64,000 nt of DNA from Methylocystis suflitae (lineage in GTDB: Bacteria; Pseudomonadota; Alphaproteobacteria; Rhizobiales; Beijerinckiaceae): the NCBI RefSeq assembly GCF_024448135.1, contig NZ_JAMRYX010000071.1:1-64000 (forward strand). The letters are read 5' to 3'. Of this stretch, positions 16,587 through 28,472 are shown piece by piece. The notes under the pieces are model-generated. The model ran no database searches. It saw nothing but the letters and a program-made list of their open reading frames with translations, and was not told the origin of the DNA. The translations under genes were made by a program, and so were the position numbers. The stretch's first letter is position 1, and each line of letters starts with the position of its first letter.

Positions 16587-18622
16587 CAGCGCAGCCCTCC
16601 GGCGACGAAGTATGTGACGACCGCCGCGACGCCGATGAGCATGGCGAAGGCGTAGTGATAGACGTAGCCGGTCTGCAAGCGCACGGCGAGCCGCGCGCCG
16701 TCCGCGACCCGCGCGGCGACGCCATCAGGCCCGAGGCCGTCGATGATCGCGCCATCGCCGCCCTTCCAGAACATTCTGCCGAGAGCGAAGGCCGGCCGAA
16801 CGAATAGGAAGTCGTAGAGTTCGTCGAAATACCACTTGTTGAGCAGGAACTGGTAAAGCCGCGGGAAGGTTCTCGCCAGCGCCTGAGCGGTTCCCGGCTT
16901 CAGCACATAGACATAGAGCGACACGAGGAAGCCCAGAACCATCATCGCGGTCGGCGCATAGCCGGCCCAGGCGGGAATGGCGTGCATCTCGTGCAGGATC
17001 TCATTGTGCTCGCCGGTAAAGATCGCGCCCTTCCAGAATTCGGCATAGGCGTGACCGGCGAAATCGGGCTCGAACACATAGCCGGCCGCAAGCGCGCCGA
17101 CGGCGAGCACCGCCAGCGGGATCAGCATCACCAGCGGCGATTCATGCGGCGCATGATGGCCATGATCGTCATGCCCGTGATCGTCGTGCGCGTGATCGTC
17201 GTGGCCGGGAGCATGCTCGTCCGCGCTCGCCGGTTCGTCATGCGAATGATTGACCGCGACGGGATGCGCTGGGCGCTGGCCGAAGAAGGTCATGAACACC
17301 AGACGCCAGGAATAGTAGGACGTCAGCCCCGCGGCGACGACGGTCGCAACGAAGCCGATCATCGCCGTTGTGTGGTGCTCGCCGGCGGCGAACGCCGCTT
17401 CGATGATTCCATCCTTGGAGAAATAGCCCGACGTAAAGGGAAAGCCGGTCAGCGCCAGCGTGCCGATCGTCATCATGGCGAAGGTGAAGGGTATGTCCTT
17501 GCGCAGCCCGCCCATGTTGCGCATGTCCTGCTCGTGATGCATCGCGTGGATGACCGAGCCCGCGCCGAGAAACAGCAGCGCCTTGAAGAAGGCATGCGTG
17601 AAGAGATGAAAGATGCCGAGCGAATAGGCCCCGACGCCTTCCGCGACGAACATATAGCCGAGCTGCGAACAGGTCGAATAGGCGATCACGCGCTTGATGT
17701 CGTTTTGAACGAGACCGACCGTCGCGGCAAAAAATGCGGTCACCGCGCCGATGATGGTCACAAATTCGAGCGCCGCAGGCGCATGTTCGAAGATCGGCGA
17801 CAGCCGCGCGACCATGAACACGCCGGCAGTCACCATGGTCGCCGCATGGATGAGCGCGGAGACCGGCGTCGGACCTTCCATCGCGTCCGGCAACCATGTG
17901 TGCAGGAAGAACTGCGCCGACTTGCCCATCGCGCCGATGAAGAGCAGGAAAGCGGCCATCGTCAGCGCGTCGACATCCATCCCGAACACGTGGATCGTTT
18001 TGCCGGCGAGTCCCGGGACGGCGGCGAAGACCTCCTCAAAGCCAAGCGACTTCGTGAGTTGGAAGACGAGGAAAATCCCGAGCGCGAAGCCAAAGTCGCC
18101 GACGCGGTTGACGACGAAGGCCTTGATCGCGGCGGCGTTCGCCGAGGGCTTTTGATACCAGAAGCCGATGAGCAGATAGGAGGCGAGCCCGACGCCCTCC
18201 CAGCCAAAGAACATCTGCACGAGATTGTCGGCGGTCACCAGCATCAGCATGGCGAAGGTAAAGAGCGACAGATAGGCGAAGAAGCGCGGGCGATCCGGAT
18301 CCTCGTGCATGTAGCCGACTGAGTAGAGATGCACGAGGCTCGACACCGTGTTGACGACGACGAGCATCACCGCCGTCAGCGTGTCGACGCGCAGCGCCCA
18401 GTCGATCTTGAGGTCGCCCACGGTCATCCAATTGCCGATGATTGGCGCGTAGCCATGATTGTGGCCGAGCGCGACGTCGAAGAAAACGATCCACGACAGC
18501 ACGGCGCAGATCATCAAGAAGCTCGTCGTGACGAACTCCGAGGCGCGCGCCCCGATCCAGGGTCCGAGCGCGCCTGCGATCAGAAAGCCGACAAGCGGAA
18601 GAAAGACGATGGCGTAAATCAT
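16586..18622 (-). CDS. nuoL: NADH-quinone oxidoreductase subunit L
   Basis: NuoL (678 residues) is the distal antiporter-like subunit, with about 14 membrane helices plus the long lateral helix that ties the membrane arm together. Conserved stretches include [39 protein letters not shown] and [15 protein letters not shown] loop encoded at about 17142-17263 is unusually rich in His and Asp, with repeats of HDDHG, and lies between core helices and the C-terminal part. It follows nuoK by 8 bases. Confidence 0.97.
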   Translation of the reverse strand: MIYAIVFLPLVGFLIAGALGPWIGARASEFVTTSFLMICAVLSWIVFFDVALGHNHGYAPIIGNWMTVGDLKIDWALRVDTLTAVMLVVVNTVSSLVHLYSVGYMHEDPDRPRFFAYLSLFTFAMLMLVTADNLVQMFFGWEGVGLASYLLIGFWYQKPSANAAAIKAFVVNRVGDFGFALGIFLVFQLTKSLGFEEVFAAVPGLAGKTIHVFGMDVDALTMAAFLLFIGAMGKSAQFFLHTWLPDAMEGPTPVSALIHAATMVTAGVFMVARLSPIFEHAPAALEFVTIIGAVTAFFAATVGLVQNDIKRVIAYSTCSQLGYMFVAEGVGAYSLGIFHLFTHAFFKALLFLGAGSVIHAMHHEQDMRNMGGLRKDIPFTFAMMTIGTLALTGFPFTSGYFSKDGIIEAAFAAGEHHTTAMIGFVATVVAAGLTSYYSWRLVFMTFFGQRPAHPVAVNHSHDEPASADEHAPGHDDHAHDDHGHDDHGHHAPHESPLVMLIPLAVLAVGALAAGYVFEPDFAGHAYAEFWKGAIFTGEHNEILHEMHAIPAWAGYAPTAMMVLGFLVSLYVYVLKPGTAQALARTFPRLYQFLLNKWYFDELYDFLFVRPAFALGRMFWKGGDGAIIDGLGPDGVAARVADGARLAVRLQTGYVYHYAFAMLIGVAAVVTYFVAGGLR

Positions 18623-18630
18623 CGCTGGGG

Positions 18631-18942
18631 TCAGCCCTTCAAGGAATTGATGTCTTCGACGGCGATGGTGCCGCGATTGCGATAGAAGGCGACGAGAATC
18701 GCAAGGCCGATCGCCGCTTCCGCCGCCGCCACGGTGAGCACAAAGAGCGCGAACACCTGGCCGGTCAAATCGGCGAGCGACTGCGAGAAGGCGACGAAGT
18801 TCAGATTGACCGCAAGCAGTATCAGCTCAACCGACATGAGAATGACGATAATGTTCTTGCGGTTGAGGATGATGCCGGCGACGCCGAGCGTGAACAGGAC
18901 CGCCGCGACGACGAGGTAATGCGTAAGGCCGATGGTCAGCAT
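18631..18942 (-). CDS. nuoK: NADH-quinone oxidoreductase subunit K
   Basis: This 103-residue protein has three membrane helices and lines a proton path in the membrane arm of complex I. It has the conserved glutamates within [17 protein letters not shown] and the later [17 protein letters not shown]. Length is standard. It sits 11 bases after nuoJ and 8 bases before nuoL. Confidence 0.97.
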   Translation of the reverse strand: MLTIGLTHYLVVAAVLFTLGVAGIILNRKNIIVILMSVELILLAVNLNFVAFSQSLADLTGQVFALFVLTVAAAEAAIGLAILVAFYRNRGTIAVEDINSLKG

Positions 18943-18953
18943 GGATGTCCTCG

Positions 18954-19556
18954 TTAGACGCCGGTCCGAAACGGAACTTTCTTGATCTCGATCACATTTT
19001 CGCGCGTGCGCGCATTCTGCTCGTCGATCTTCTGCCGCTTGATGTTGGGCTTGTGATGGAGCGTCAGCACGATGGCGCCGATCATGGCGGTGAGCAGCAC
19101 AAGCGCGGACGCCTGAAAGAAGATCACATATTTCGTATAGAGGATTTGGCCGAGCGCCGCGGTGTTGCTCATTTGCGGAATGATCGGATTGGCGGCGGCG
19201 TCAGCGGCGGAAGGCGCCGAACTCCAGCCGAGCGCGACAAAACCGAGTTCCGCAAGGACGACGACGCCAACCCCGACGCCTACGGGGAGATATTTAGCGA
19301 AGCCCTGCTTCAGTTCGGCGAAGTCGACGTCGAGCATCATGACGACGAACAGGAACAATACCGCGACCGCGCCGACATAGACGACGATCAGGATCATCGC
19401 CAGGAACTCCGCGCCGGCGAGCAGAAACAGCCCCGCGCCATTGCAGAACGCGAGGATGAGAAAGAGCACCGAGTGCACAGGGTTGCGCGCGAAGATCACG
19501 ACGCCGGCCGAGGCGATCATGATTGTCGCGAATAGGTAGAAAAATACGGCCTGCAC
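18954..19556 (-). CDS. nuoJ: NADH-quinone oxidoreductase subunit J
   Basis: NuoJ (200 residues) is a five-helix membrane subunit of complex I. Typical segments are [40 protein letters not shown] and [11 protein letters not shown] place the start at a GTG at 19556, preceded by AAGGA at the right spacing; the frame is open up to 19610 but the extra residues are Arg-rich and unlike NuoJ. The 197-base gap upstream, which separates it from nuoI, is filled by palindromic repeats. Confidence 0.95.
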   Translation of the reverse strand: MQAVFFYLFATIMIASAGVVIFARNPVHSVLFLILAFCNGAGLFLLAGAEFLAMILIVVYVGAVAVLFLFVVMMLDVDFAELKQGFAKYLPVGVGVGVVVLAELGFVALGWSSAPSAADAAANPIIPQMSNTAALGQILYTKYVIFFQASALVLLTAMIGAIVLTLHHKPNIKRQKIDEQNARTRENVIEIKKVPFRTGV

Positions 19557-19601
19557 GTTCTTCGTCCTTACTGCGCCGATGCGGCGTGTTCGTTCGCGGA
19601 G

Positions 19602-19727
19602 TGCCCCCACCCCAACCCTCCCCCGCTACGCGGGAGAGGGAGCAGATACGGCGTGGCCCCAGCGCTACGCCAATGCTGCTCGCATGCGTCCCCTCTCCCG
19701 CGAAGCGGGGGAGGGACAGGGAGGGGG
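19602..19727. repeat. Inverted pair of palindromic CTCCCC repeats between nuoI and nuoJ
   Basis: Two units, 19602-19640 (CCCCACCCCAACCCTCCCCCGC...) and 19690-19727 (its inverted relative with GCGGGGGAGGGACAGGGAGGGGG), face each other inside the nuo operon. Together they could fold into a long stem in the polycistronic mRNA. Confidence 0.75.
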
Positions 19728-19753
19728 TGCGACCGCAACGTCATATCTTCGTG

Positions 19754-20242
19754 TTACCTGTACTGCGCGTCCATCGCGATGTTGCGCGCGATCTCGCGCT
19801 CCCATCGGTCGCCGTTCTCGAGCAGACGCTGCTTGTTGTAGTAAAGCTCCTCGCGCGTCTCGACCGAGAATTCCGAATTGGGCCCCTCGACAATGGCGTC
19901 GACCGGGCAGGCCTCCTGGCAGTAGCCGCAATAGATGCATTTGACCATGTCGATGTCGTAGCGCGTCGTGCGGCGGGTGCCGTCATTGCGGCGCGGTCCG
20001 GCTTCGATGGTGATCGCCTGCGCAGGACAGATGGCCTCGCACAGTTTGCAGGCGATGCAGCGCTCCTCGCCATTGGGGTAGCGGCGCAGCGCATGCTCGC
20101 CGCGGTAGCGCGGCGACTGCGGATTCTTTTCGTGCGGATAGTTGATCGTCGCCTTCGGCTTGAAGAAATAGCGCATCGACAGCAGGAATGCGCCGACGAA
20201 TTCGGTGAGGAAGAGCGACTTGGCGGCTTGATCGAGTTTCAT
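19754..20242 (-). CDS. nuoI: NADH-quinone oxidoreductase subunit I
   Basis: NuoI (162 residues, TYKY/23-kDa type) sits in the connecting part of complex I and carries two [4Fe-4S] clusters (N6a, N6b). Both ferredoxin motifs are intact: [12 protein letters not shown] followed by a distant Cys, and [16 protein letters not shown]. It follows nuoH by 7 bases. Confidence 0.97.
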   Translation of the reverse strand: MKLDQAAKSLFLTEFVGAFLLSMRYFFKPKATINYPHEKNPQSPRYRGEHALRRYPNGEERCIACKLCEAICPAQAITIEAGPRRNDGTRRTTRYDIDMVKCIYCGYCQEACPVDAIVEGPNSEFSVETREELYYNKQRLLENGDRWEREIARNIAMDAQYR

Positions 20243-20249
20243 GACGGCC

Positions 20250-21299
20250 TCAACTGCCTGCCGGTCCCGCCGGCCAGAACTGCAGCACGGCGGCGACGAT
20301 GACGACCATGGCGAGGGAGATCGGCAGGAAGACTTTCCAGCCCAGACGCATCAGCTGATCGTAGCGATAGCGCGGCACGAAAGCCTTCACCATGGCGAAG
20401 AAGAAGAAAAAGAAGCTCACCTTCAGCGTGAACCAGATCACGCCCGGCACATAGGTGAAGGGCGCGACTTTGATCGGCGGCAGCCAGCCGCCGAAGAACA
20501 GGATCGTCAGCAGCGCGCACATGGTGACGATCGCCACATATTCGGCGAGCATGAACAGAACGTAGGGCGTCGCCGAATATTCGATCATGAAGCCGGCGAC
20601 GAGCTCCGACTCCGCCTCAACAAGATCGAACGGCGGACGATTGGTCTCGGCGAGCGCCGAGACGAAGAAGATGACGAACATCGGGAACAGGCGCAGCCAA
20701 TACCAGCCGGCCATGCCGTAGGACGTATCCTGCGCGTGAACGATATCGGTCAGATTGAGCGAGCCGGCGCAGAGCAGCACCGTGATGATGACGAAGCCGA
20801 TCGAGACCTCGTAGGAGACCATCTGCGCCGCCGAGCGGAGCGCCGACAGGAACGGATATTTCGAATTCGACGCCCAGCCGCCCATGATGACGCCATAGAC
20901 GCCAAGCGAGGACAGCGCGAAAATATAAAGGATCCCGACATTGATGTCGCCGACCGCCCAGCCGTCGGCGACCGGAATGACGGCCCAGGCGGCGATCGAG
21001 AGCGTCGCCATAATGAAGGGCGCGAACAGGAAAACGCCCTTATTGGCGACGTCCGGAATCACCGGCTCCTTGAGCGCGAACTTGAGAAAGTCCGCGAAGC
21101 TCTGCAGAAGCCCCCAGGGTCCGACGACATTCGGTCCGCGGCGCAATTGCACCGCCGCCCAGATTTTGCGGTCCGCGAGGATCACATAGGCCACGTAGAT
21201 CAGCAACGCGACCGCGAGCAAAACGCTCTTCACGAGCGCGAGAAGAAGCGGATACGCGATGAAGAAATCCGAAATGGCGCTCGCCCAACCGTCGCTCAC
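20250..21299 (-). CDS. nuoH: NADH-quinone oxidoreductase subunit H
   Basis: NuoH (349 residues) forms the entrance of the quinone chamber at the junction of the two arms of complex I. It has eight predicted membrane helices and the conserved [19 protein letters not shown] and [20 protein letters not shown] loops. I chose a GTG start at 21299, which has GGAG 8 bases upstream and lies just after the nuoG stop codon; a frame opening at 21356 would overlap nuoG and add a non-conserved leader. Confidence 0.95.
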   Translation of the reverse strand: MSDGWASAISDFFIAYPLLLALVKSVLLAVALLIYVAYVILADRKIWAAVQLRRGPNVVGPWGLLQSFADFLKFALKEPVIPDVANKGVFLFAPFIMATLSIAAWAVIPVADGWAVGDINVGILYIFALSSLGVYGVIMGGWASNSKYPFLSALRSAAQMVSYEVSIGFVIITVLLCAGSLNLTDIVHAQDTSYGMAGWYWLRLFPMFVIFFVSALAETNRPPFDLVEAESELVAGFMIEYSATPYVLFMLAEYVAIVTMCALLTILFFGGWLPPIKVAPFTYVPGVIWFTLKVSFFFFFFAMVKAFVPRYRYDQLMRLGWKVFLPISLAMVVIVAAVLQFWPAGPAGS

Positions 21300-21310
21300 G
21301 TCCAAAGCTC

Positions 21311-23371
21311 CTATTCCGCCGCTTGAGCAAGCCGGCCCTGCGCCAGCGCCGAACATTCCGCCATGATCGCCGACGCGCGGGCGATCGGATTTGTGAAGTA
21401 GAAGTTTTGGATCGCCGGCGCGAAGGAATCCTTCATCGCCACGGCCGGATGATTTGCGAGAGCGACGACCTGCGCGGATTCGCCCGGCGCAATTTCATCC
21501 AGTTCCGCGAAGTGCGGGTGAGACTCGATGAGCAGCCGACGCAACGCCGCCAGAGAGTCGAAGGGCAGCGGATTGCCGAGCGCCCCCGAGAGCGCGCGCA
21601 ACACCGCCCAATCCTCTCGCGCTTCTCCGGGCGGGAAGACGACGCGGAAGGCGCGCTGCACGCGGCCTTCGGTATTGACGTAAAGCCCGGATTTTTCCGT
21701 ATAGGCGGCGCCAGGCAGGATCACGTCGGCGCGATGCGCGCCGCGATCGCCATGGGTGCCGAGGTAAACCACGAAGGCGCCGGGTTCGATCGCGATTTCA
21801 TCGGCCCCGAGGTTGAAGATGAGATCGAGCGCGCCGGCCTTCGCCATCGCGCGAGCATCCAAGCCGCCGGCGCCGGGCGTGAAGCCGAGATCGAGCGCGC
21901 CGACGCGCGCGGCCGCCGTATGCAGGACCGAGAAGCCGTTCCAGCCGTCGCCGAGACCGCCGAGCCTTTGCGCGGCCTGAGCGGCGAGAGTGAGCGCCGC
22001 CTCGCCGTCATCGCGCGCCAATGCGCCCTGCCCGACGATGACGAGCAGCTTCTCAACCGGCTTTGCGGAGCGGATGAACTGCAGAAGCGATTCGGGGCCA
22101 GCGCCGAGATAGTCGTAGTCGTAGGTGAGATCGGCGCGCTCGCCGACAAGCGAGATCTTGAAGTCGCCTCTGAGCCAGCGCTTGCGGAGTCGCGCGTTGA
22201 GAACAGGCGCTTCCTTGCGCGGATTGGCGCCGATGATGAGCGCGGCGCCCGCCTGCTCGATCCCCGCGACCGTCGCATTGAAGAGATAAGAGGCTCTGCC
22301 GAATTTCGGATCGAGTTTGGCGCCGTCCTGGCGGCAATCGAGGTTAGGCGTTCCAAGCTGCTCGGCGAGGAGCTTCAGTGCGAAGGTCTCTTCGACCGCG
22401 GCGAGATCGCCGACGAGCGCGCCGATGCGCGATGCGGACGTCGCCTTGGTTTTGGCGGCGACGGCGGCGAGCGCCTCCTGCCAGGAGGCCGGGCGCAGCC
22501 GACCGTTCTCGCGGATATAGGGGCGATCAAGACGCTGCGTCTTCAGACCGTCGACGATCTGGCGCGTCTTGTCGGAAATCCACTCTTCATTCACGAGGTC
22601 GTTGATGCGCGGCAGAATGCGCATGACTTCACGGCCGCGCGAGTCGACGCGGATCGCCGAGCCAAGCGCGTCCATGACGTCGATTGTCTCGGTCTTCTGA
22701 TATTCCCAGGGACGGCCACGGAAGCTTTGCGGCTTGGGCAGCAGCGCGCCGACCGGACAAAGATCCGCGACATTGCCCTGCAGCTCGGAAGTCATCGCGC
22801 TTTCGAGATAGGTGGTGATCTCCATATCTTCGCCGCGGCCGATCGCGCCCATGTCTCCCGTGCCGGCGACCTCCGCCGTAAAGCGGACGCAGCGCGTGCA
22901 ATGGATGCAGCGGTTCATCTCGGTCTTGACCAGGACGCCGATATATTTGTCTTCGACCGCGCGCTTGTTTTCATGAAAACGCGAGCTGTCGACGCCAAAG
23001 ACCAGCGCCTGATCCTGCAGATCGCATTCGCCGCCCTGATCGCATATCGGGCAATCCAGCGGATGATTGATCAGCAAGAACTCCATCACCCCTTCGCGCG
23101 CCTTCTTCACCATCGGCGACTTGGTGAGAACTTCCGGCGGCGCGCCGTTCGGACCGGGGCGCAAATCCTTTACCGACATGGCGCAGGAGGCCTGCGGCTT
23201 CGGCGGCCCGCCCTTCACCTCGACGAGGCACATGCGGCAATTGCCGGCGATCGACAGGCGTTCGTGATAGCAAAAGCGCGGAATCTCGGCGCCGGCCTGC
23301 TCGCAGGCCTGCAGCAGCGTGAACTCTCCCGGCACGTCCACTTCGACGCCATCGACGAGAATCTTGGTCAC
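21311..23371 (-). CDS. nuoG: NADH-quinone oxidoreductase subunit G
   Basis: NuoG (686 residues) is the largest hydrophilic subunit and relays electrons from NuoE/F through several Fe-S clusters. The N-terminal [2Fe-2S] domain has [19 protein letters not shown]; then come the His-ligated [4Fe-4S] motif [18 protein letters not shown] and the pair [11 protein letters not shown] molybdopterin-oxidoreductase-like domain without catalysis follows. A GTG start at 23371 fits the family N-terminus ([10 protein letters not shown]) and has a GGAGAGAG site upstream; the frame continues into the nuoF end. Gap to nuoF is 34 bases. Confidence 0.96.
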   Translation of the reverse strand: MTKILVDGVEVDVPGEFTLLQACEQAGAEIPRFCYHERLSIAGNCRMCLVEVKGGPPKPQASCAMSVKDLRPGPNGAPPEVLTKSPMVKKAREGVMEFLLINHPLDCPICDQGGECDLQDQALVFGVDSSRFHENKRAVEDKYIGVLVKTEMNRCIHCTRCVRFTAEVAGTGDMGAIGRGEDMEITTYLESAMTSELQGNVADLCPVGALLPKPQSFRGRPWEYQKTETIDVMDALGSAIRVDSRGREVMRILPRINDLVNEEWISDKTRQIVDGLKTQRLDRPYIRENGRLRPASWQEALAAVAAKTKATSASRIGALVGDLAAVEETFALKLLAEQLGTPNLDCRQDGAKLDPKFGRASYLFNATVAGIEQAGAALIIGANPRKEAPVLNARLRKRWLRGDFKISLVGERADLTYDYDYLGAGPESLLQFIRSAKPVEKLLVIVGQGALARDDGEAALTLAAQAAQRLGGLGDGWNGFSVLHTAAARVGALDLGFTPGAGGLDARAMAKAGALDLIFNLGADEIAIEPGAFVVYLGTHGDRGAHRADVILPGAAYTEKSGLYVNTEGRVQRAFRVVFPPGEAREDWAVLRALSGALGNPLPFDSLAALRRLLIESHPHFAELDEIAPGESAQVVALANHPAVAMKDSFAPAIQNFYFTNPIARASAIMAECSALAQGRLAQAAE

Positions 23372-23405
23372 TTCGCTCTCTCCGAAGTCTCGATGGGTTC
23401 GATCA

Positions 23406-24710
23406 TCACTCGGCCGCCACGCGGATCGGATCGGGATGTGGGTTCGCGGCATATTGATCGATGCGCTTCTCGATCACGTCGCGGAAATGCGTGATGAGCC
23501 CCTGGATCGGCCAGGCCGCGGCGTCGCCGAGCGCGCAGATCGTATGGCCTTCGATCTGTTTCGAGACATCGAACAGCATGTCGATTTCTTTTTTATGCGC
23601 GCGGCCTTCGACCATGCGCTGCACGACCCGCCACATCCAGCCCGTGCCCTCGCGGCACGGCGTGCACTGGCCACAGCTCTCGTGCTTGTAAAAGTAAGAG
23701 AGGCGCGCGATGGCGCGGATGATGTCGGTCGATTTGTCCATGACGATCACCGCCGCCGTGCCGAGGCCGGACTTCAACGCCACCAGGCTGTCGAAATCCA
23801 TCGGACAGTCGACGATCTCATGCGACGGCACGCAGCGCACCGATGAACCGCCGGGGATGACCGCGAGCAGATTGTCCCAGCCGCCGCGCACGCCGCCGCA
23901 ATGGGTCTCGATCAGTTCGCGGAACGAGATCGACATCGCTTCTTCGACATTGCATGGCCGATTGACGTGGCCGGAAATCGAAAAGAGCTTGGTGCCCGTG
24001 TTGTTGGGCTTGCCGATGCCGGCGAACCAGGCGGCGCCGCGGCGCAGGATGGTCGGCGCGACGGCGATCGACTCGACGTTATTGACCGTCGTCGGGCAGC
24101 CATAAAGACCGACATTGGCCGGGAACGGCGGCTTTAAGCGCGGCATGCCCTTCTTGCCTTCGAGGCTTTCGAGCAGCGCGGTCTCCTCGCCGCAAATATA
24201 AGCGCCCGCGCCGTGATGGACGTAAAGATCGAACGGATAGCCGTGGACGTTGTTCTTGCCGATCAGCCGCGCTTCATAGGCTTCGTCAACGGCTTTCTGG
24301 AGCGCGATGCGCTCGGCGATGAATTCGCCGCGAATGTAAATGTAACAGGCATGCGCGCCCATGGCGAAGCTCGCGATGAGCGCGCCTTCGACCAGCGTAT
24401 GCGGATCGTTGCGCATGATCTCGCGATCCTTGCACGTGCCGGGCTCCGACTCGTCGGCGTTGATGACGAGATAATGCGGCCGCTTGGGATCGATTTCCTT
24501 GGGCATGAAGGACCATTTCAGGCCCGTCGAAAACCCGGCGCCGCCGCGCCCGCGCAGACCTGACGCCTTGATCTCATTGATGATCGCGTCGCGGCCCTTG
24601 TCGAGCAGCGCCTTGGTGTTGTCCCACTGCCCGCGCTTTCGCGCGCCGGCGAGCGATCTGTCGCCCAGGCCATAAAGATTGGTGAAGATACGATCTGCGT
24701 CGGAAAGCAT
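23406..24710 (-). CDS. nuoF: NADH-quinone oxidoreductase subunit F
   Basis: NuoF (434 residues) binds NADH and FMN and carries [4Fe-4S] cluster N3, so it is the electron entry point of complex I. Signatures are the glycine-rich [16 protein letters not shown], the FMN region [30 protein letters not shown], and the cluster motif [13 protein letters not shown]. It lies 20 bases after nuoE. Confidence 0.97.
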   Translation of the reverse strand: MLSDADRIFTNLYGLGDRSLAGARKRGQWDNTKALLDKGRDAIINEIKASGLRGRGGAGFSTGLKWSFMPKEIDPKRPHYLVINADESEPGTCKDREIMRNDPHTLVEGALIASFAMGAHACYIYIRGEFIAERIALQKAVDEAYEARLIGKNNVHGYPFDLYVHHGAGAYICGEETALLESLEGKKGMPRLKPPFPANVGLYGCPTTVNNVESIAVAPTILRRGAAWFAGIGKPNNTGTKLFSISGHVNRPCNVEEAMSISFRELIETHCGGVRGGWDNLLAVIPGGSSVRCVPSHEIVDCPMDFDSLVALKSGLGTAAVIVMDKSTDIIRAIARLSYFYKHESCGQCTPCREGTGWMWRVVQRMVEGRAHKKEIDMLFDVSKQIEGHTICALGDAAAWPIQGLITHFRDVIEKRIDQYAANPHPDPIRVAAE

Positions 24711-24730
24711 GGTTTTTCCTCTTCCCTCCG

Positions 24731-25345
24731 CTACTTCGCGCCGTCGCCGTAAAGCGAGGTCAGGCTCGTCAACTTGCCCGCCGGCTCCGAAGAGACGCGC
24801 CCGATTTGCGAGCCGATCTTCACCGGTCGACCCGCGGCGAGATTATCGAGAAGCTTCTCGAAATTCTCGGCGGTAAGATCCTCGTAATAGTCGTCGTTGA
24901 TCTGCACCATCGGCGCGTTGCAGCACGCGCCGAGGCACTCGACCTCGAGCCAGGAAAACAGCCCATCGTCGGTCACGCGCCGCTGAGGACCGACCCGGCG
25001 ATGCAGCACGTCAATGATCTCATCCGAGCCGGCCAGCATGCACGGCGTCGTGCCGCAAAGCTGGATAAAATATTTGCCGACGGGCTCCAGATTGAACATC
25101 GAATAGAAGGTCGCGATTTCGAGCACGCGGATCTTCGCCATGCCGAGCGCGTCCGCGACTTTTTCGATCGCCGCCTGCGATAACCAATTGTCATGCTGCT
25201 TTTGCGCCTGCCACAGCGCCGGCACGACCATCGAGGCCTGGCGGCCGTCGGGATATTTGGCGATCTGCTTCTCGAGCCACGCCTTGTTTTCGGGCGTGAA
25301 CTCGAAGCTCTCTGTCTGTTTTTCGGCGAGACGACGGACGGACAT
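24731..25345 (-). CDS. nuoE: NADH-quinone oxidoreductase subunit E
   Basis: NuoE (204 residues) is a thioredoxin-fold [2Fe-2S] protein (cluster N1a) partnering NuoF. The cysteine set is present: [12 protein letters not shown] and [16 protein letters not shown] low-conservation tail of about 45 residues follows the cluster domain. Its ATG shares one base with the nuoD stop codon (TAATG at 25343-25347), so translation is probably coupled. Confidence 0.96.
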   Translation of the reverse strand: MSVRRLAEKQTESFEFTPENKAWLEKQIAKYPDGRQASMVVPALWQAQKQHDNWLSQAAIEKVADALGMAKIRVLEIATFYSMFNLEPVGKYFIQLCGTTPCMLAGSDEIIDVLHRRVGPQRRVTDDGLFSWLEVECLGACCNAPMVQINDDYYEDLTAENFEKLLDNLAAGRPVKIGSQIGRVSSEPAGKLTSLTSLYGDGAK

Positions 25346-26571
25346 TAGCGATCGACCTCCCCGAACACGATGTCGAGCGAACCCAGAATCGCCGAGACGT
25401 CAGCGAGCATGTGGTTCTTGCAAAGAAAATCCATGGCGGACAAATGCGCGAAGCCGGGCGCGCGAATCTTGCAGCGATACGGCTTGTCGCCGCCATCGGA
25501 CACGAGATAGACGCCAAATTCGCCCTTAGGCGCCTCGACCGCGGCGTAGACCTCGCCCTGCGGCACATGGAAGCCCTCGGTGAAGAGCTTGAAGTGATGG
25601 ATCAAGGCTTCCATCGAGCGCTTCATCTCGCCGCGCGAGGGTGGCGTGATCTTATGATTGGGCGCCATCACCGGGCCGCGGTTTTCGGCGCGCATCAGCT
25701 TTTCGACGCATTGTTTCATGATCGAGGTCGACTGCCGCATCTCCTCCATGCGGATCACGGCGCGGTCGTAACAATCGCCATGCTTGCCGACCGGGATGTC
25801 GAACTCCATCTCCTCGTAGCATTCGTAAGGCTGCGCCTTGCGCAGATCCCAGGCGGCGCCCGAGCCGCGCACCATCACCCCCGAGAAGCCCCATTTCCAG
25901 GCGTCTTCCAGAGAGATGACGCCGATGTCGACGTTGCGCTGCTTGAAGATACGGTTGCCGATGAAGAGTTCATCGAGATCTTCGACGACCTTGAGGAACG
26001 GATCGCAAAACGCGCCAATATCCTCGACGAGCTGGTCGGGCAGGTCGCGCGCGACGCCGCCGGGACGGAAATAATTGGCGTGCATGCGCGCGCCCGAGGC
26101 GCGCTCATAGAACACCATCAGCTTTTCGCGCTCTTCATAGCCCCAGAGCGGGGGCGTGAGCGCGCCGACGTCCATCGCCTGCGAGGTGACGTTGAGCAAA
26201 TGCGAGAGCAGCCGGCCGATTTCGGCGTAAAGCACGCGGATGAGCTGGCCGCGACGCGGAACTTCGACGCCAAGCAGGCGCTCGATGGCGAGACAGAACG
26301 CATGCTCCTGATTCATCGGCGCGCAATAATCGAGCCGATCGAAATAGGGCACGTTCTGCAGATAGGTGCGCGACTCCATCAGCTTTTCGGTGCCGCGATG
26401 CAGAAACCCGACATGCGGGTCGACACGTTCGACGACCTCGCCGTCCAACTCCAGAATCAGGCGCAGCACGCCATGCGCCGCCGGATGCTGCGGGCCGAAG
26501 TTGATGTTGAAGTTGCGCAGGCCTTGGGAGGCGGGAGCGGGTTGGTCTGGCGCGGGGGTTTGATCGTTCAT
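25345..26571 (-). CDS. nuoD: NADH-quinone oxidoreductase subunit D
   Basis: NuoD (408 residues, 49-kDa type) is related to the large subunit of NiFe hydrogenase and forms the quinone pocket with NuoB. Conserved segments are [33 protein letters not shown] and the C-terminal DIVFGEVDR. The ATG at 26571 gives the expected N-terminus after a Pro/Ala-rich leader; the open frame upstream overlaps nuoC and is not conserved. nuoC and nuoD are separate genes here, not fused. Confidence 0.97.
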   Translation of the reverse strand: MNDQTPAPDQPAPASQGLRNFNINFGPQHPAAHGVLRLILELDGEVVERVDPHVGFLHRGTEKLMESRTYLQNVPYFDRLDYCAPMNQEHAFCLAIERLLGVEVPRRGQLIRVLYAEIGRLLSHLLNVTSQAMDVGALTPPLWGYEEREKLMVFYERASGARMHANYFRPGGVARDLPDQLVEDIGAFCDPFLKVVEDLDELFIGNRIFKQRNVDIGVISLEDAWKWGFSGVMVRGSGAAWDLRKAQPYECYEEMEFDIPVGKHGDCYDRAVIRMEEMRQSTSIMKQCVEKLMRAENRGPVMAPNHKITPPSRGEMKRSMEALIHHFKLFTEGFHVPQGEVYAAVEAPKGEFGVYLVSDGGDKPYRCKIRAPGFAHLSAMDFLCKNHMLADVSAILGSLDIVFGEVDR

Positions 26572-26581
26572 CTCGACGCGC

Positions 26582-27184
26582 TCACTTGCTCGCCTTCTCG
26601 TCGCCGGGAAGGTCGTAGTGCACGCCCTCCCACGGCGAGAGGAAATCGAAGTTGCGGTATTCCTGGCTGAGTCGCACCGGCTCATAAACGACGCGCTTCT
26701 GCTCGTCGTCGTAGCGCACCTCGACGAAGCCCGTCATCGGGAAGTCCTTGCGCAGCGGATGACCGTCGAAGCCGTAGTCGGTCATGATGCGGCGCAGATC
26801 AGGATGGCCGGAAAAGATCACGCCGAAGAGATCGTAGGTCTCGCGCTCGAACCAGTCCGCGCCAGGATAGAGCGTGACGAGCGAGGCGACAGGCGTTTCT
26901 TCCGACGCCGGCGTCTTGATGCGGATACGGCGGTTGTATTTGGGCGAGAGCAGATGCGCGACGACCTCAAAGCGCTCGGCCCGCTGCGGGTAATCCGCCG
27001 CCGTCACGTCGATGAAGCACACGAAAAGGCAGTCGGGGCTGTCGCGCAGATGGGCGGCGACCTCGAGCCAGCGGTCGCGCACGACGGTCAGCGTAAGTTC
27101 GCCATAAGCGACCTTCGCCTCCGTCACCGCGCCGGGCAAGGCCCTGCTGATTTTTGCGCCGAGAGCTTCCAACTCAGCCGACAT
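26582..27184 (-). CDS. nuoC: NADH-quinone oxidoreductase subunit C
   Basis: NuoC (200 residues, 30-kDa type) is a hydrophilic subunit in the connecting arm of complex I. The family signature [20 protein letters not shown] followed by [12 protein letters not shown] is present. Upstream, a 160-base insertion carrying an inverted repeat separates it from nuoB, whereas most other nuo junctions in this operon are less than 35 bases. Confidence 0.97.
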   Translation of the reverse strand: MSAELEALGAKISRALPGAVTEAKVAYGELTLTVVRDRWLEVAAHLRDSPDCLFVCFIDVTAADYPQRAERFEVVAHLLSPKYNRRIRIKTPASEETPVASLVTLYPGADWFERETYDLFGVIFSGHPDLRRIMTDYGFDGHPLRKDFPMTGFVEVRYDDEQKRVVYEPVRLSQEYRNFDFLSPWEGVHYDLPGDEKASK

Positions 27185-27210
27185 TCTAAATTCCTTGGCC
27201 TGCCGCTATT

Positions 27211-27319
27211 CCCTCGTCCTTCGAGACGGCGGCTGCGCCACCTCCTCAGGATGAGGGAATTGCTTGACCCGACTTCATCCTGCGGAGCCCGCGCAAGCAG
27301 GCGTCTCGAAGGATGAGGG
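27211..27319. repeat. Inverted pair of dispersed repeat inside the nuo operon
   Basis: Copies at 27211-27257 and 27274-27319 carry the same ends as the elements at 1236-1360: CCTCGTCCTTCGAGACG and CTCAGGATGAGG, here with GACTTCATCCTGCGGAG in the second copy. They face each other and could form a long imperfect stem in the nuo mRNA between nuoB and nuoC. Confidence 0.8.
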
Positions 27320-27344
27320 CGGACAACTCCTCAATTTCGCGTCG

Positions 27345-27935
27345 TTAGCGCTCGATCGTGCCCGTGCGCCGGATTTTCTTCTGCAACAGCAGCATGCCGT
27401 AGACGAGCGCCTCCGCCGAAGGCGGGCATCCCGGCACGTAGATGTCGACCGGAATGATGCGATCGCAGCCGCGCACCACCGAATAGGAATAGTGGTAGTA
27501 GCCGCCGCCATTGGCGCAGGAGCCCATCGAGATCACGTAACGCGGCTCCGGCATCTGGTCGTACACCTTGCGCATCGCCGGCGCCATTTTGTTCGTCAGC
27601 GTGCCGGCGATGATGATGCAGTCGGACTGACGCGGGCTCGCGCGCGGCGCAAAACCGAAGCGCTCCAGATCATAGCGCGGCATCGCCGCCTGGATCATCT
27701 CGACGGCGCAGCAGGCGAGACCAAAGGTCATCCACATCAGCGAGCCGGTGCGCGCCCAATTGATGACGTCGTCCGTGGCGGTGACGAAAAACCCCTTGTC
27801 GGCGAGTTCGTCGTTGAGATGCAGAAAGAACGGGTCGTCCGAGCCGACGGGCTTGCCGGTGCGCGGATCGATCAGCCCTTTGGCCTGCGGCGCGATCAGC
27901 GTCTGCCGCGCGCCTTCCTTCTCGATCAGTCCCAT
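27345..27935 (-). CDS. nuoB: NADH-quinone oxidoreductase subunit B
   Basis: NuoB (196 residues from the start chosen here) carries [4Fe-4S] cluster N2, which passes electrons to quinone. The tandem-cysteine motif [18 protein letters not shown] and [14 protein letters not shown] are intact. The ATG at 27935 overlaps the end of nuoA by 10 bases and has GGGAG upstream within nuoA; an in-frame ATG 7 codons earlier is also possible. Confidence 0.96.
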   Translation of the reverse strand: MGLIEKEGARQTLIAPQAKGLIDPRTGKPVGSDDPFFLHLNDELADKGFFVTATDDVINWARTGSLMWMTFGLACCAVEMIQAAMPRYDLERFGFAPRASPRQSDCIIIAGTLTNKMAPAMRKVYDQMPEPRYVISMGSCANGGGYYHYSYSVVRGCDRIIPVDIYVPGCPPSAEALVYGMLLLQKKIRRTGTIER

Positions 27936-28288
27936 TCCAGAGCTCCCTTGCGCCACTCGTAGACGAAGCCGACGGTGAGCACGCCAAGGAAGGCCATCAT
28001 CGACCAGAAGCCGAAGGCGCCCGCTTCCTTGAAGGCCACCGCCCAGGGAAAGAGAAAGGCCACTTCAAGATCGAAGACGATGAAAAGCAGAGAGACGAGA
28101 TAGAAGCGCACGTCGAATTTCATGCGCGCGTCATTGAAGGGATTGAAGCCGCATTCATAGGCGGAGAGCTTTTCGGGGTCCGGCGCCTTGAAAGCGAGCA
28201 GGAAGGGCGCAACGAGCAATGCGCCGGCAATCACGGCCGAAAGGGCGATGAAGATCACCAGCGGCAGATATTGTTCGAGCAGCGGCAT
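27926..28288 (-). CDS. nuoA: NADH-quinone oxidoreductase subunit A
   Basis: NuoA (120 residues, three membrane helices) is the first gene of the complex I operon. Typical segments are [20 protein letters not shown] and [13 protein letters not shown]. The 184 bases upstream, up to the ATP12 gene on the same strand, should contain the operon promoter; I see no certain sigma-70 boxes there. Confidence 0.97.
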   Translation of the reverse strand: MPLLEQYLPLVIFIALSAVIAGALLVAPFLLAFKAPDPEKLSAYECGFNPFNDARMKFDVRFYLVSLLFIVFDLEVAFLFPWAVAFKEAGAFGFWSMMAFLGVLTVGFVYEWRKGALEWD

Positions 28289-28472
28289 GAGTCTGGTCCG
28301 ACTTCGGCGGGGCGAGGGCCGGTCGCGGGAGCGTTTCCTTGGCGTTATTCCTTAGAACGACTCCAGGCCGCGCGTTCCGTAACAAAGGCCATTGTGCAAA
28401 GCAAGAGAGGAAGCGCGCCGTCGGCAAATTGGCCGCAGCCTTTTGGCGAGGCGCCTCTATATTGCGCGTCAG

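Noticed and set aside
21323-23494. A 723-codon open frame on the plus strand opposite nuoG
   Set aside because: It mirrors nuoG codon structure in a GC-rich genome; the composition is Arg/Asp/Ala-rich without domains, and nuoG is certain.
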